Origin: Branchiostoma floridae
Lineage: Eukaryota > Chordata > Leptocardii > Amphioxiformes > Branchiostomatidae
Length of the DNA: 64,000 nucleotides
Assembly: GCF_000003815.2 (NCBI RefSeq)
Contig: NC_049992.1
Span: 3,880,115-3,944,114, forward strand
Reading direction: 5' to 3'
How positions within the stretch are numbered: the first letter of the stretch is position 1; the number at the start of each line of letters is the position of its first letter. Shown here in pieces: positions 46,645-55,884 of this stretch. The notes under the pieces were generated by a model. The model ran no database searches and was not told the origin of the DNA. It was given only the letters and a program-made list of their open reading frames with translations. Both the position numbers and the translations under genes were made by a program.

Positions 46645-47513
46645 AGCACCTTTCAAGGAGTTTGTTACTTGATATGCTGGTACATTGAGGCATGAGGGAA
46701 GTGGCAAATACATGATGCAGATCAGAAATGCTTGAATGCCCTCCAAACCAGATGCTTGAGAATGATGTTGGATATCACACACAGAGGCCGTGGAGAATGG
46801 AGAATCTAGAGAGGATAAGAGAAAGAAGACAGTAGATGGGACACTTGAAGAGAACAAGAGAATGTAGAACAGCTGGAAAGATACTTGATTAGAAAGCACA
46901 TGAGGAGAAGAGAAGGAAAGGAAGACAAAGGCTGTCATGGTAATCCAATGATGAAGATCTTCAAGCAATGAGGAGCTCATGACACTGGAGGGGGCTTGGG
47001 ATACACAAACATAATTTATATACACTGGAGGCAAAGCATGGCCCGATAGGACACAGGAGGAGGCAAGGGAAGGAGTAACATAATGTCTACAAGACTGAGA
47101 GTGAAGCATGCAAGCACCTGTTGCCAGATGCAGCAAGCAGCCATTTGGCAATTCTCATTGCAACTTCCCATTGGTCCATGCTGATTCAAGCAGCAGTTGC
47201 ATCATTTTCCAAATCAGGTTGAGGCACCATTGTGAACAATAAGTAATCTACTCATGCAGCATCTCATTTGCAGGTTTTTCTACAATAACTGAATCTAGAA
47301 TTAATTGACTTTTGATCGTCCACATCATGCATTCTGTCCATTCTGGTTGGTCGAGGTCAGAGATCAAAGTTCATCACAGGAAGGACAGTGCTATTTTTCA
47401 TAAGGTTACACTATTTTTGCAGGTTTTATGCTATTTTGACTTTTGACCTGCCCTGTCAAGTATTCTGTGCATTCTGATTGGTTGAAGTCAGAGATAAGGG
47501 GTCATGTCAAAGG
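46645..47513 (-). other. Region downstream of the transporter stop codon
   Basis: This should contain the 3' UTR of the SLC7A gene on the minus strand. I see no canonical AATAAA on the minus strand close to the stop. 47330-47510 contains a ~140-bp diverged duplication (CATTCTG.TTGGTCGAGGTC and CATTCTGATTGGTTGAAGTC). The 179-codon minus-strand frame at 46612-47151 has no recognisable domain. Confidence 0.4.
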
Positions 47514-47674
47514 TCATCTCAAGAGAGGAGTGGAATCCACCGTTTCAGAGCTGGAGCTTCTGTGCTCGCGTTGCCGGGTGTGGTTGGCCTGTTGCCGTGC
47601 GAGGGAGAGACTCTCCTGTTTGCGCAGGTGTTCCGAGCTGTGCCACATGCCGTAACCGAAGTAAATCACGAACC
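47514..47674 (-). CDS. SLC7A-like: SLC7A cationic amino acid transporter, last coding exon
   Basis: Plasma-membrane carrier for arginine, lysine and ornithine, APC superfamily. This exon completes the last membrane segment and gives the cytoplasmic tail. After the acceptor (CCTCAG, exon starts 47674) it reads GFVIYFGYGMWHSSE, the hallmark end of CAT proteins, then a polar tail QESLSLARQQANHTRQREHR, SSSSETVDSTPLL and Arg before TGA at 47516-47514. The first base pair completes a Gly codon split with the previous exon (phase 1). The tail is ~40 residues and shows no family motif. The intron to the previous exon is 519 bp and contains a duplicate of this acceptor at 47793. The exact paralogue (CAT-1 to CAT-4) cannot be decided. 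Confidence 0.93.
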
Positions 47675-47675
47675 C

Positions 47676-48160
47676 TGAGGTCACAAACAGTCGGTAAACT
47701 TCAACAAACTTTTGTTACAACAAACTTCAGCAACCATCTGTTACAACTCACTTCTTTCATCATACATCTGGTTAAAACAACAATTGAGGAACCCTGAGGT
47801 TAATTACCAGTCAGTAAACAAGCTTTTGTTACAACAAACTTCTTTCAAAACAGACTTCTTTCACGCGAACTCTTTCCACAACTACCTTCTTCGACAACTA
47901 CCTTCTTCGACAACTAACTTCTTCCACAACAAACTTCTTCCACAACAAACTTCTTTGAATTCACAACAAACTTCTTTTACATAGACCTTTGTTACAGCAA
48001 AGTTCTTTCACAATAAACTTCTGTTACAACAAACTTCTTTCACAACAAACTTTAGCTTCTGTTACATAACCACAGATTTAGATTACTATGCGAAATTTGG
48101 TTCCAACAATCTTTGGTTACAACAAACTTCAGTTACAACCAAAAATTCTCACAACAGACT
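47676..48160 (-). repeat. Intronic array with a duplicated splice acceptor
   Basis: The intron end next to the last exon (plus-strand AACCCTGAGGTCACAAACAG, then TCGGTAAAC and AACTTTTGTTACAACAAAC) recurs 119 bp further, at 47790 (AACCCTGAGGTTAATTACCA, TCAGTAAAC, GCTTTTGTTACAACAAAC). It keeps CCTCAG/GGTT. From there to 48150 the intron is a degenerate 12-18-bp array of ACAACAAACTTCTTTC. Confidence 0.75.
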
Positions 48161-48193
48161 GATGCAAGGAACAGCTGGTTTGGCATGACTTAC

Positions 48194-48302
48194 CCACAGC
48201 CATCCAGACAGCGAAGCGGATCCACGTGGGCGCTGACAGTTTCATCATCAGGTAGATGTTCACAAACATGCTGAGGATGGGCAGCAGGGGGAGGGCTGGG
48301 AC
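48194..48302 (-). CDS. SLC7A-like: SLC7A cationic amino acid transporter, penultimate exon
   Basis: 109-bp exon between acceptor TTCCGCAG (exon starts 48302) and donor GTGG/GTAAGT (ends 48194). It reads [19 protein letters not shown] then [17 protein letters not shown]. This is the strongly conserved CAT block VP-x-LP-x-LS-x-xVN-x-YLM-x-L followed by TW-x-RF-x-WM, covering one membrane helix, a short loop and the start of the final helix. It starts in phase 0 and ends in phase 1, matching both neighbours. The frame is intact and the residues are conserved, so the gene looks functional here. Two degenerate copies of its first ~20 bases plus acceptor lie upstream at 48400 and 48709. Confidence 0.95.
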
Positions 48303-48860
48303 CTGCGGAAATTATGTAAATTACACCAGAGCCAGTTAAACATGTCCAAGCAACCACCTGTCATCATGAAGACACATTGAAACAAGGGGAGCGCTGGTAC
48401 CTGCAGAATGCGTAAATTACTGTAAATGCATTTAAGTTCGCGGGGATTTAATTTCGCGGTAGCGGGAAAAAAGACTTTTCGCAGTGGTTTTAAGTTTGCG
48501 GTAGCACCATGCACTGTAGTCTCTTACTGCCATGGAAAAATGTTTGCAGCGGTTTTAAGTTCACAGTGAAGTGGCCACCGAGAAAAACGCAAACATTATA
48601 CCACCGCAAAAGTTTCTGCATTTACAGTACACCAGAGCCAGTTAAACATGTCCAAGCAACCACCTGTCATCATGAAGAGGACACATTGAGACAGGGGGAC
48701 CGCTGGCACCTGCAGAATATGTACAAATTGTAGTGTTACACCTATAGGCCTGCCTTTTTAGTACAGTCAAACTTGGCCAAGCAACCACCAGGCAGAGGCA
48801 ACCACTTGTCGTCAGAGGACACATTTAAATACTCCAATCCACTTTTACATAGTTAAGACC
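48300..48860 (-). repeat. Intronic 98-bp array copying the exon head and acceptor
   Basis: Acceptor plus exon head recurs on the minus strand: real CGCAG/GTCCCAGCCC at 48302, copies CTGCAG/GTACCAGCGC at 48400 and CTGCAG/GTGCCAGCGG at 48709. Spacing is 98 bp, and 309 bp for the second, which becomes 99 bp when the 208-bp MITE and its 2-bp target duplication are removed. A fainter third copy (CCAAGCAACCAC, GAGGACACATT) lies near 48778-48828. The copied exon part quickly loses the reading of the true exon and has no donor. Confidence 0.85.
48420..48627 (+). mobile_element. MITE, family B, copy 1 (with known empty site)
   Basis: 208 bp, ends CTGTAAATGCA and TGCATTTACAG, flanked by TA on both sides (48418-48419 and 48628-48629). 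The interior has AAGTTCGCGGGGATTTAA, CGCGGTAGCGGGAAAA and ACCACCGCAAAAG. The neighbouring 98-bp repeat unit at 48317 keeps the uninterrupted target GTAAATTACACCAGAG, so the borders are certain. TA duplication suggests a Tc1/mariner-type mobiliser. Confidence 0.95.
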
Positions 48861-48904
48861 CTCTCCCAACCAACCAGCAACCACTTAATTTTGTGCAGTT
48901 CTAA

Positions 48905-49265
48905 GGCCACACCAATTTAACTTCTTGGTTCACGGATTATTTCATAAAAAATATGGAGCGAGAGGGCGAAATAAAAATAAAAATTGTAAAATGGTTGGGG
49001 TAAAGGTAACGACTAATCCAAAACACAAAGAAAAAAAGTTTTCAGCTTGAAAAAAGTACAAAAACACTATTATTGTACAGTAACAGCATCTGTACCCACA
49101 CTTTAAGGAGCTTATAATATAAAGGCCAATTTGCTACACCAGAAAGTTGGTGAATGGTTTCATTAATGGTGAAAATTTGCTGAGTGGTAATTTTTATTTT
49201 TATTTTTTTTTCCAAAAAATAGGAGCGAGCGAATCCGTGAACCAAGAAATTAAATTGGTGTGGCC
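48905..49265. mobile_element. MITE, family C (PIF/Harbinger-like ends)
   Basis: 361 bp. The left end GGCCACACCAATTTAACTTC then TTGGTTCACGGATT is matched by the inverse right end, TCCGTGAACCAAGAAATTAA then ATTGGTGTGGCC. The 3-bp flank TAA on both sides (48902-48904, 49266-49268) fits a PIF/Harbinger-type target. It lies in the transporter intron between the first and second visible exons. A fragment of the same end occurs at 20154. Confidence 0.9.
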
Positions 49266-49484
49266 TAAAGGGATATTCACCATCTACTCAACAACCAAAA
49301 TTCATTGAAAGCAGCTATCAGTGAGTAAGTAAATGAGGATTTCTGTCAGCACAGTTACCCTTGGCTTCTTGTGTTTGGGTCTGTGACATCTTCGTAACAT
49401 TAAAAATTCTCATTCCAAAAAATGGGGAAAAAATATATGCACATTTGCCACATGAATTTTTTTCTTATACAGCTGAACCTGTAC

Positions 49485-49654
49485 CTTGAACTTGAGTCCC
49501 ATGGTGCTCTGTGGCTGGACCCAGATGATGTTGATGATTCCGAGGATGACGGCAGCACAGAAACACACGAGCAGCACGGACCACCACGTCACCTGGGTGA
49601 ACAGGGGCTGCTCCGCATAGACCAGCATGGCTGTCATACATACTATTACCACAC
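49485..49654 (-). CDS. SLC7A-like: SLC7A cationic amino acid transporter, third exon from the end
   Basis: 170-bp exon from acceptor TTCTCCAG (exon starts 49654) to donor TTCAAG/GTACAG (ends 49485). After two bases that finish a split Gly codon it reads VVIVCMTAMLVYAEQPLF, TQVTWWSVLLVCFCAAVIL, GIINIIWVQPQSTMGLKFK. These are two hydrophobic membrane segments and then the CAT signature IW-x-QP-x-S..L-x-FK that always precedes the VP-x-LP block of the next exon. It starts in phase 2 and ends in phase 0, as needed. The intron to the next exon is 1,182 bp. Earlier exons (substrate-binding core) were not found in 49.7-64 kb. Confidence 0.92.
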
Positions 49655-50410
49655 CTGGAGAAAACAAAGAAATCAAAGATATCACACACCTGCATGTGAA
49701 ATATTTCTAGATTTTGTGACATTTTTTATTCGCTATAATTAGTAATTTGCGTAAACAAGGGCTTCTCCGCGTAGACCAGCAGTGCTGTCATACATACTAT
49801 AACCACACCTGGAGAAAACAAAAGAAATCAAAGATATCACACACCTGCATGTGAAATCTTTCTAGATTTTGTGACATTGCTTTATTATCTACAATTAGTG
49901 ATCTGCAAAACAGGGGCTTCTCCGCATAGACCAGCACTCACAGGGCTGTCATACATACTATTACCACACCTGTAGAGGACACAAAATCAAAGATATCACA
50001 CACCTGCATCTCCATATGAAATATTTCTAGGTTTTGTGACCTTACAATTGCATATAAACAGGGGCTTCTCAGTGTACACCAGCAGGGCTGTCATACATAC
50101 TATAACCACACCTGGAGGAAACAAAGAAATAAAAGATATCACACACCTGCATGTGAAATATTTCTAGATTTTGTGACCTTACAATTGCATATAAATAGGA
50201 GCTTCTCAGTGTACACCAGCAGGGCTGTCATATCCACTATTACCACACCTGTAGAGGACACAAAATCAAAGATATCACACTCCAGCATCTGCATATGAAA
50301 TATTTCTAGATTTTGTGACCTTGCTTTATTCATAATTTATATTTAGTGATCTGCATAAACAGGGGTTTCTCCAGCAGGGCTGTCATACCCACTATAACCA
50401 CACCTGAAAG
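49655..50410 (-). repeat. Five extra copies of the exon head and acceptor upstream
   Basis: The sequence CTCCAG or CTACAG then GTGTGGT.ATAGT..GTATGA, with CAGC.CTGCTGG and GAGAAGCCC, starts at the true site 49654 and again at 49808, 49969, 50111, 50248 and 50403 (spacings 154, 161, 142, 137, 155 bp). Each copy carries about 55-75 bp of exon start and about 80-100 bp of intron end (AAGAAATCAAAGATATCACA, CACCTGCATGTGAAATATTT). Copies keep the reading VVIV.MTALLVY.EK.LF, then run into stops or intron sequence and lack a donor. The 64-codon minus frame at 50139-50333 comes from two of these. Confidence 0.9.
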
Positions 50411-50494
50411 AAATACATAATTATTAATATTATAAGCATTTCTAGAGGGCCAAGAAACAAAGCATATGATTGTGCATTTGGAGATAATGACATA

Positions 50495-50693
50495 CTGTAA
50501 ATGCACAAATGTTTCTGCAGCTGGTGGTTTTATGTTGACCTGACTTCACCACGAACTTAAAACCACCGCGAACATTTTTCCATTATAGTATGAGACTCCA
50601 TCTATGGCGCTACCCAAACTTAAAACCACCACGAACACTCCAATTTCCCGCTACCGCGAAAGTAAATCCCCGTGAACTTGAATGCATTTACAG
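50495..50693 (-). mobile_element. MITE, family B, copy 2
   Basis: Left end CTGTAAATGCA preceded by TA; right end GCATTTACAG followed by CA, where the second target base pair has mutated. The interior (CCGCTACCGCGAAAGTAAAT, CCCCGTGAACTT) is the reverse complement of copy 1. About 199 bp. Confidence 0.9.
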
Positions 50694-51021
50694 CACATGT
50701 ACATGTATCAGACATTAGAAAATCCATTCAACGTGTTGACAGCTCCCTCTGGCTACTTGGGATGGAACTACAACTAGAATCTTTTTGAAGTCCGTTGCTT
50801 CTGATCAGATAATTGTACAGTCATATACTAGTAGATCAGCATTTTCCATAATATGTCCTCCCCATTGACACTTGCTTCTTAATCTTAGCCATGACTGTTC
50901 CTTATTTTTTTCCTTGCCAAGACTTCTTGGCTCTCTTTGGTTCTAAGTAGGTCAGTGTAAGACCCTTGGCTCTGAGCTCCTTAAAGATCTTGATCTGAAG
51001 TAGGTTGGGAAGACACCTCGC

Positions 51022-51125
51022 ATGCTAGCGAGACAAAACAACCTCGACCTGTGCGGTTCCTGCCGTGATGGTTGCCAGGGCAAAGACGTCTTCAAGCGTA
51101 AGACAGTCTCGCGTCTGGCAAGGAA
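51022..51125 (-). other. Possible exon next to a 143-bp array (strand uncertain)
   Basis: On the minus strand an acceptor-like CCTTGCCAG precedes a frame reading TRDCLTLEDVFALATITAGT then AQVEV before a stop. The same bases on the plus strand read LDLCGSCRDGCQGKDVFKR and end at a good donor, CTTCAAGC/GTAAGACAG. Either would be consistent with the adjoining array, which repeats this junction. I recognise neither peptide; the minus reading does not fit the expected transporter sequence. Confidence 0.2.
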
Positions 51126-51665
51126 CCCAGATTTTCTCCTTCCTGCATCTTCTACACTGTCTGCATCTCAAGATGCAGATCCAGGATCATCTTGAGGATT
51201 AGTGAGGATTAGGAGATGCTGGAATTGCAGGGCTTCAAACGTAAGACAGTCTTGTATCTGGCAAGGAACCCAGATCTTCTCCTTCCTGCATCTTCTACAC
51301 TGTCTGCATCTCAAGATGCAGATCCAGGATCATCTTGAGGATTAGTGAGGATTAGGAGATGCTGGAATTGCAGGGCTTCAAACGTAAGACAGTCTTGTAT
51401 CTGGCAAGGAACCCAGATCTTCTCCTTCCTGCATCTTCTACACTGTCTGCATCTCAAGATGCAGATCCAGGATCATCTTGAGGATTAGTGAGGATTAGGA
51501 GATGCTGGAATTGCAGGGCTTCAAACGTAAGACAGTCTCACGTCTGGCAAGGAACCCAGATCTTCATCTTCCCGCATCTTCAGACTCTGCACTGTCTGCA
51601 CTGTCACTAAGATGATGCAGATCCAGGATCATCCCATGGATTAGTGAGGATTAGAAGATGTTGGA
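51090..51665. repeat. 143-bp tandem array, four units
   Basis: CTTCAA(A/G)CGTAAGACAG starts units at about 51090, 51233, 51376 and 51519. Units two and three appear identical over 143 bp, so the array is young. Each contains the near-palindrome CTGCATCTCAAGATGCAG and ends GATGCTGGAATTGCAGGG. The fourth unit is diverged (GATGATGCAGATCC). Confidence 0.95.
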
Positions 51666-51669
51666 ATTG

Positions 51670-52500
51670 TTGGGATTAAGTAGAGGCTATTGGATAGGCA
51701 AACATGGGTTAGCCGGGCCGCCATTAACCAACAGAATACAGTACTTCTTGTACTTATTTCTGAGAGAAATAAGTCAACACGAGAACTTGTATCAGGGAGC
51801 TACGGGCGTTAACCTCAGGTATCAAAGCTTTGCACTTACAAGAACCCAATACACTCAAGAGGGCACGAGTGTGCAATGTGTAAGACAGCCACAGCAGATG
51901 CAAGTTTGTTGTTTGGAGTTTCTGTCTCCTAGAAGGACTTCTGACCAAGGATACAAGGGGTTCCCCCTACCCCTTTGTCTACTACTTAACGATAAAGCAT
52001 CATGATTCCACCAAGGTCATCTAGAAGGAAGACAAGGAGAATGATGTTGTTATGAACGACAGATTTTATAATTACAGGAACAGTGGGAGGTGTTAACTTC
52101 TGTCTGGCTGTCAGAAGTTGGCAAAAACTATCATAAATCTTCAGCATGTGAAACTGGCCTTTGCAGAGACCAGACATAACATAGAAGCCAAACTTTGGTT
52201 GTGTTGAGATCAACTTGGCAAAGTTTTTAACAAAGATGAAGTGTTGGGTGCATTAGCAGTTGGCATCATCTTCAACTAGAAGAGCATTGTTCTGGCAGGT
52301 AACTGCATCAAATCAAACCAGTGTGTTAACATTTTTTCCTAGTTCCTTCCTGTGGTGTAGTGGTATTCACACTCTTCTACTTCAACAGATTGCCAAATTC
52401 CGTGGAGCCAAGAGCCTGGGTTTGCGTCCAGGTCTGGTCACAACTGAAAAAAGGGTTGCATCTTCATCTATTGGATACCGTTGGTAAAGCCGGGGGTCCT
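51670..52500. other. Non-coding, no recognised gene
   Basis: A small palindrome CTTATTTCTGAGAGAAATAA lies near 51755. 52365-52440 is vaguely tRNA-like (TGTGGTGTAGTGGTATTCAC, then CCTGGGTTTGCGTCC) and may be a decayed SINE head. Confidence 0.35.
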
Positions 52501-52505
52501 GTATA

Positions 52506-52706
52506 GTCTCTACCAGACTCCAGATTGCTGGAAAATCGTAGAAATGGAACAAATAGAGAGGAATATAACCGGCCAGGGAACAGCTCGCGATCCTAGATCC
52601 GTAGATCGCGTGCTGTTCCCTGGCCGGTTATATATCTCTGGCCGGCTTACTCCTCTATTTGTTCCATTTCTACGATTTTTCCAGCGACCTGGAGTCTGGT
52701 AGAGAC
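52506..52706. mobile_element. Near-perfect foldback element, 201 bp
   Basis: Left arm GTCTCTACCAGACTCCAGAT, GCTGGAAAATCGTAGAAATG, GAACAAATAGAG, GAATATAACCGGCCAGGGAA, CAGC.CGCGAT. The right arm is its inverse with few changes plus a ~15-base insert (CTCTGGCCGGCTTAC). Flanked by TA on each side. The two arms nearly meet at CTAGATCCGTAG. Confidence 0.95.
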
Positions 52707-52709
52707 TAG

Positions 52710-53395
52710 GTCCTGTATATGAGGAAGCTCAGGTGTTATCCTTATTAAGAATCAAACCCAACATACATTGTGTAGGGGCGTCAAAATATAGGTGTTACAC
52801 TGACATAGGAGCATTGGAAGAGAGCGGCATCGGAACATCAGGGTTTCCCCTTTTCCCTCTGTCTGGCTGTCAGAAGTTGGCACCTTTACCCTCACTTCAA
52901 GAAGGCCAACATGCCCTGGCCAGTAAACTGGACTTGCCGTGAAAAGGCCAATTTTGTTTGTCTCTGATAGACTTGGCAGGGTAGGAGTATAGGGATCCCT
53001 ATCATCTTCCTTGCATAGGTGGTGGCCAAGATCCCAAAGAGGCTGACCTGACAGTGTAACTGGCTTTTAACTGGCAGAACCATTGTTTATTGGCATGCAG
53101 GTAGATAGTACAAAGCTTAACTTTCTTCCAACATAAAAGTACACATGGATTAAATTTTCAAAGACCACTGTCAAGTTCTCCAGAATCAATACTGATGACG
53201 GGCAATCACTTCAGAACGGAAACTCACGAGAGATCCAGGCATGTGATCTTATTAACAAGTGATCTTCCGGATACGTGTCGTCAGCAATTGGTCAAACGTG
53301 CCAGGAAGTTTATAACGCCCACCGTCTCTGTTCAGTGATGGCTGGAGTGCCCTGATGTATCAGATATTTGTATACGTAGTTATAGAAATTAGACG
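52710..53395. other. Non-coding, no recognised gene
   Basis: CTGTCTGGCTGTCAGAAGTT occurs at 52102 and 52861, a shared repeat word. Short open frames have no recognisable domain. 53230-53350 may already belong to the LINE end that follows. Confidence 0.3.
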
Positions 53396-53399
53396 AGTA

Positions 53400-53487
53400 T
53401 CATTGTATTAATTGACTTGTTACTATTGCCTTACAATTGTACTATGTACAAATGTTGTGCAATAAAGTTCATTCATTCATTCATTAT
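53400..53487 (+). mobile_element. LINE 3' end with (ATTC)n tail
   Basis: ACTATGTACAAATGTTGTGC, AATAAAGTTC, then ATTCATTCATTCATT. The same architecture as 37240-37375. Confidence 0.6.
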
Positions 53488-53695
53488 ATATTTAGAGATA
53501 TGTGCAAGCAGGTAGATTTGAGCTGACCATCAACCAAATGCACCTCAGTCAGCATGCAATTCGAGCTGGCAAGTTTTTCCATTGTCATTTTCTTGTCTGG
53601 CTGTCAATCTCTGCATGGCAGGACTAATGTTATCTCCATGCCAATATTGTTTTTGACGTGTCTGTCTATACCTGTCAGATGTATTTCTACAGCCC

Positions 53696-53698
<3 letters not shown>

Positions 53699-53738
<40 letters not shown>
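53699..53738. repeat. (TG)n microsatellite
   Basis: Uninterrupted GT dinucleotides for 40 bases. Confidence 0.98.
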
Positions 53739-53742
<4 letters not shown>

Positions 53743-53821
53743 AGAGATGATATTTAGTATCAAGGAGGTTGTATATTCTGAATATAACCTCCTTGTTAGT
53801 ATCAATGTACATGTATACATT

Positions 53822-54080
53822 GAGATCGCGTGGCGTAATCGGCAGTGCTTTGGACTCAGGCCCATGCAAGGGGTCCCGAGTTTGAACCCTGCCGTGTCGC
53901 CGATTGTGTGCCCTTGGGAAGGGCACTTTACACAACTTTCCTCACTTCACTCACTGGTAAGATAAGTACCAAGCTTTGGCTAGCAATGTTCCTTGGATTA
54001 TAAGGACATTAAATAGAGACTGTGCCATAATAATCAACACCGTGATCGTGGGCACTAAAGAAGAGGAAGAAGAAAACAAA
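53822..54080 (+). mobile_element. tRNA-derived SINE, plus strand, nearly complete
   Basis: The head has the A-box-like TGGCGTAATCGGCAGTGCTT and B-box-like GAGTTTGAACCC. The body has GTGCCCTTGGGAAGGGCACT, TTACACAACTTTCCTCACTT and CACTCA, a 3' portion with GCTAGCAATGTTCC and GACATTAAATAGAGACTGTG, and an A/G-rich tail (GAAGAGGAAGAAGAAAAC). It is the reference copy for the SINE pieces at 8568, 43640 and 44875. Confidence 0.85.
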
Positions 54081-54089
54081 AAGAAAGTA

Positions 54090-55880
54090 TATTTGGGCAA
54101 GTTTTTTTGGGATACAAACTAAGGTTAAGGTTGATTTTGAACCTGGTGACAGCTTTTCTTGTTTTCGATAGAATTAAAGTTGGGCTGACCATGGAGAATT
54201 GTTAGTCTGACTCTGAGTTCCAATTGGCACAGACTGACCAAAGTTCTTTCTGTGTCATCTTCAGTGTCTGGGTGTCACTTGTTGGCAGCTTGTTTGGAAA
54301 TTTCACCTGTAGGAAATAGGTTATGGGTGTTGGCAGGAAGAGTAGGAGTGAACAGGAGGGGTGATTTCTGTCTGTCTGTGCACAATAAACCTTTGGCAGG
54401 TTGGAAAGTTTTGTTGGAAGGTTTAGTTGTGAAACTTTGGCAGTTACAGTCAGTGGTTTTGTTGGAAGGTTTGATTCTAGTGTAATGTCCGGCATGTCTG
54501 CATGTCCATGGTTCGTACATGACTTGGCAGAGATAGTGCTGAGTTGATGGCAACTCTGTTACAGGTTCTAAGAAGTTTTTTGGGAATGTAAGGAAGGGTT
54601 TGGCAGACTTTAAGAAAACACACATTAGCGTTAAACACATTCTTTAAGAACATATCAAAACCGGCTGTTCTGCTGCAGTACCTTAGAAAGCTGATAGGGA
54701 GTCCATTATCAAGCTTGTTAATTTTCCTTGCTCCTACGCACCTACCAAATATCATTAGAATCCAGTCATACTGCATCTCAAGTTATGCCACACACAAACA
54801 GACACACAAACGACACTAAAAATATAACCTTCTTGGCAAAGGAAAAAAAAAGAGGAAAACCAACAGTTGCCAAACCCTGAAAAAGGTCCTGACAAACTCC
54901 TGAAGCCTGCGTCCGTGTGTTTTACAATGTTTTTCCTTCCTGACTGTAACAGAAGCCTCCCCCAAGTTGTTGTTGTCACAAGTAGACCTGCTGTGCTGTC
55001 GTTTTTGGTTTCCCAAGTATAAAAATAAAGCCGTTCTCCGACTGGCAAGTTCAAAGTCAGCTTGACCAGAGCCACCTGCGACCAAACAATCTTGTAGGCA
55101 AATCTCAGATTACAAAAACAACATTAACAGAAGAGATCACTGTTTCATTTGAGTCGCTAGAGGTCTTGCCTGATGATAAGCTCAATCCTGACTCAAAATA
55201 ACAAGGCTATCAGACATTGCATCTTAAATCTACAGATAAAAATAGCAGAGGACTGATCAGTATTCAGATTCATTCCTCTCTGGCTTGTGTAATGCTAGTT
55301 CACCTATATCCGCGGAGTAACCTTTATCCGTTGTAGTTAAAAGTTGAAGGACGGTGGTTTCAAGTTGCAATATTTTCAAAATAAAGCAGTTTAAAACCAC
55401 CTCCAACTTGATATCCCTCAATTCCACGTTTTAAAAAACAACAGACGGATTTAGGTTACCCGCGAATAAAGGTAAACTGGCGTTACATACAAACACACAC
55501 AAACTTTGACAAAGACAGATATTAGATATGAAATTAATACATACATGTACAGTCACACATACACACACACACATGCACTATACACACACACAGAGTTACA
55601 GTCCAAAACAATACAGTAACTTCACTCCCTTACTGGCCTGGCTCAAGTAACAACCAAAGCCCTCTCTCAACATAAAGGCATATTAGGTAAACAGGAATAA
55701 TTTATTGCAAACAACATCAACAGCAATGCATTGAGACAACACTGAAAACTTTGTAGAAAATCTCCAGGAACTGAATCAAGAGTTTGTTATCTTAATTTGG
55801 GGGCATTAAGAAGTTTGTTTTGTTAATTTCCCCTGGGTCTGGCATGTCCCAAGAGTAGGCAGAAACTCCTGGTCCTGATT
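54090..55880. other. Non-coding region (probable transporter intron)
   Basis: 54400-54480 has a ~60-bp duplication (TTTTGTTGGAAGGTTTAG or TTTGAT, CTTTGGCAGTTACAGTC). 55300-55480 holds a possible inverted pair (TATCCGCGGAGTAACCTTTA and ACCCGCGAATAAAGGTAAAC), suggesting a small element. 55490-55600 is CA-rich. No exon is recognised. Confidence 0.4.
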
Positions 55881-55884
55881 AAGG

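Noticed and set aside
46612-47151. 179-codon minus-strand open frame just downstream of the transporter
   Set aside because: No domain, Ser/Leu-rich composition typical of antisense reading, and the opposite strand carries a repeat-borne remnant.
49756-50403. The five upstream exon-head copies as real alternative exons
   Set aside because: None has a donor, and several contain stops or shifts soon after the acceptor. They are duplicated junction fragments.
51986-52213. Minus-strand frame with a hydrophobic stretch, as a possible upstream SLC7A exon
   Set aside because: The sequence does not match any CAT segment, and no acceptor/donor pair of the needed phase flanks it.
52365-52440. tRNA gene
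   Set aside because: Only weak A- and B-box resemblance and no cloverleaf. At most a decayed SINE head.
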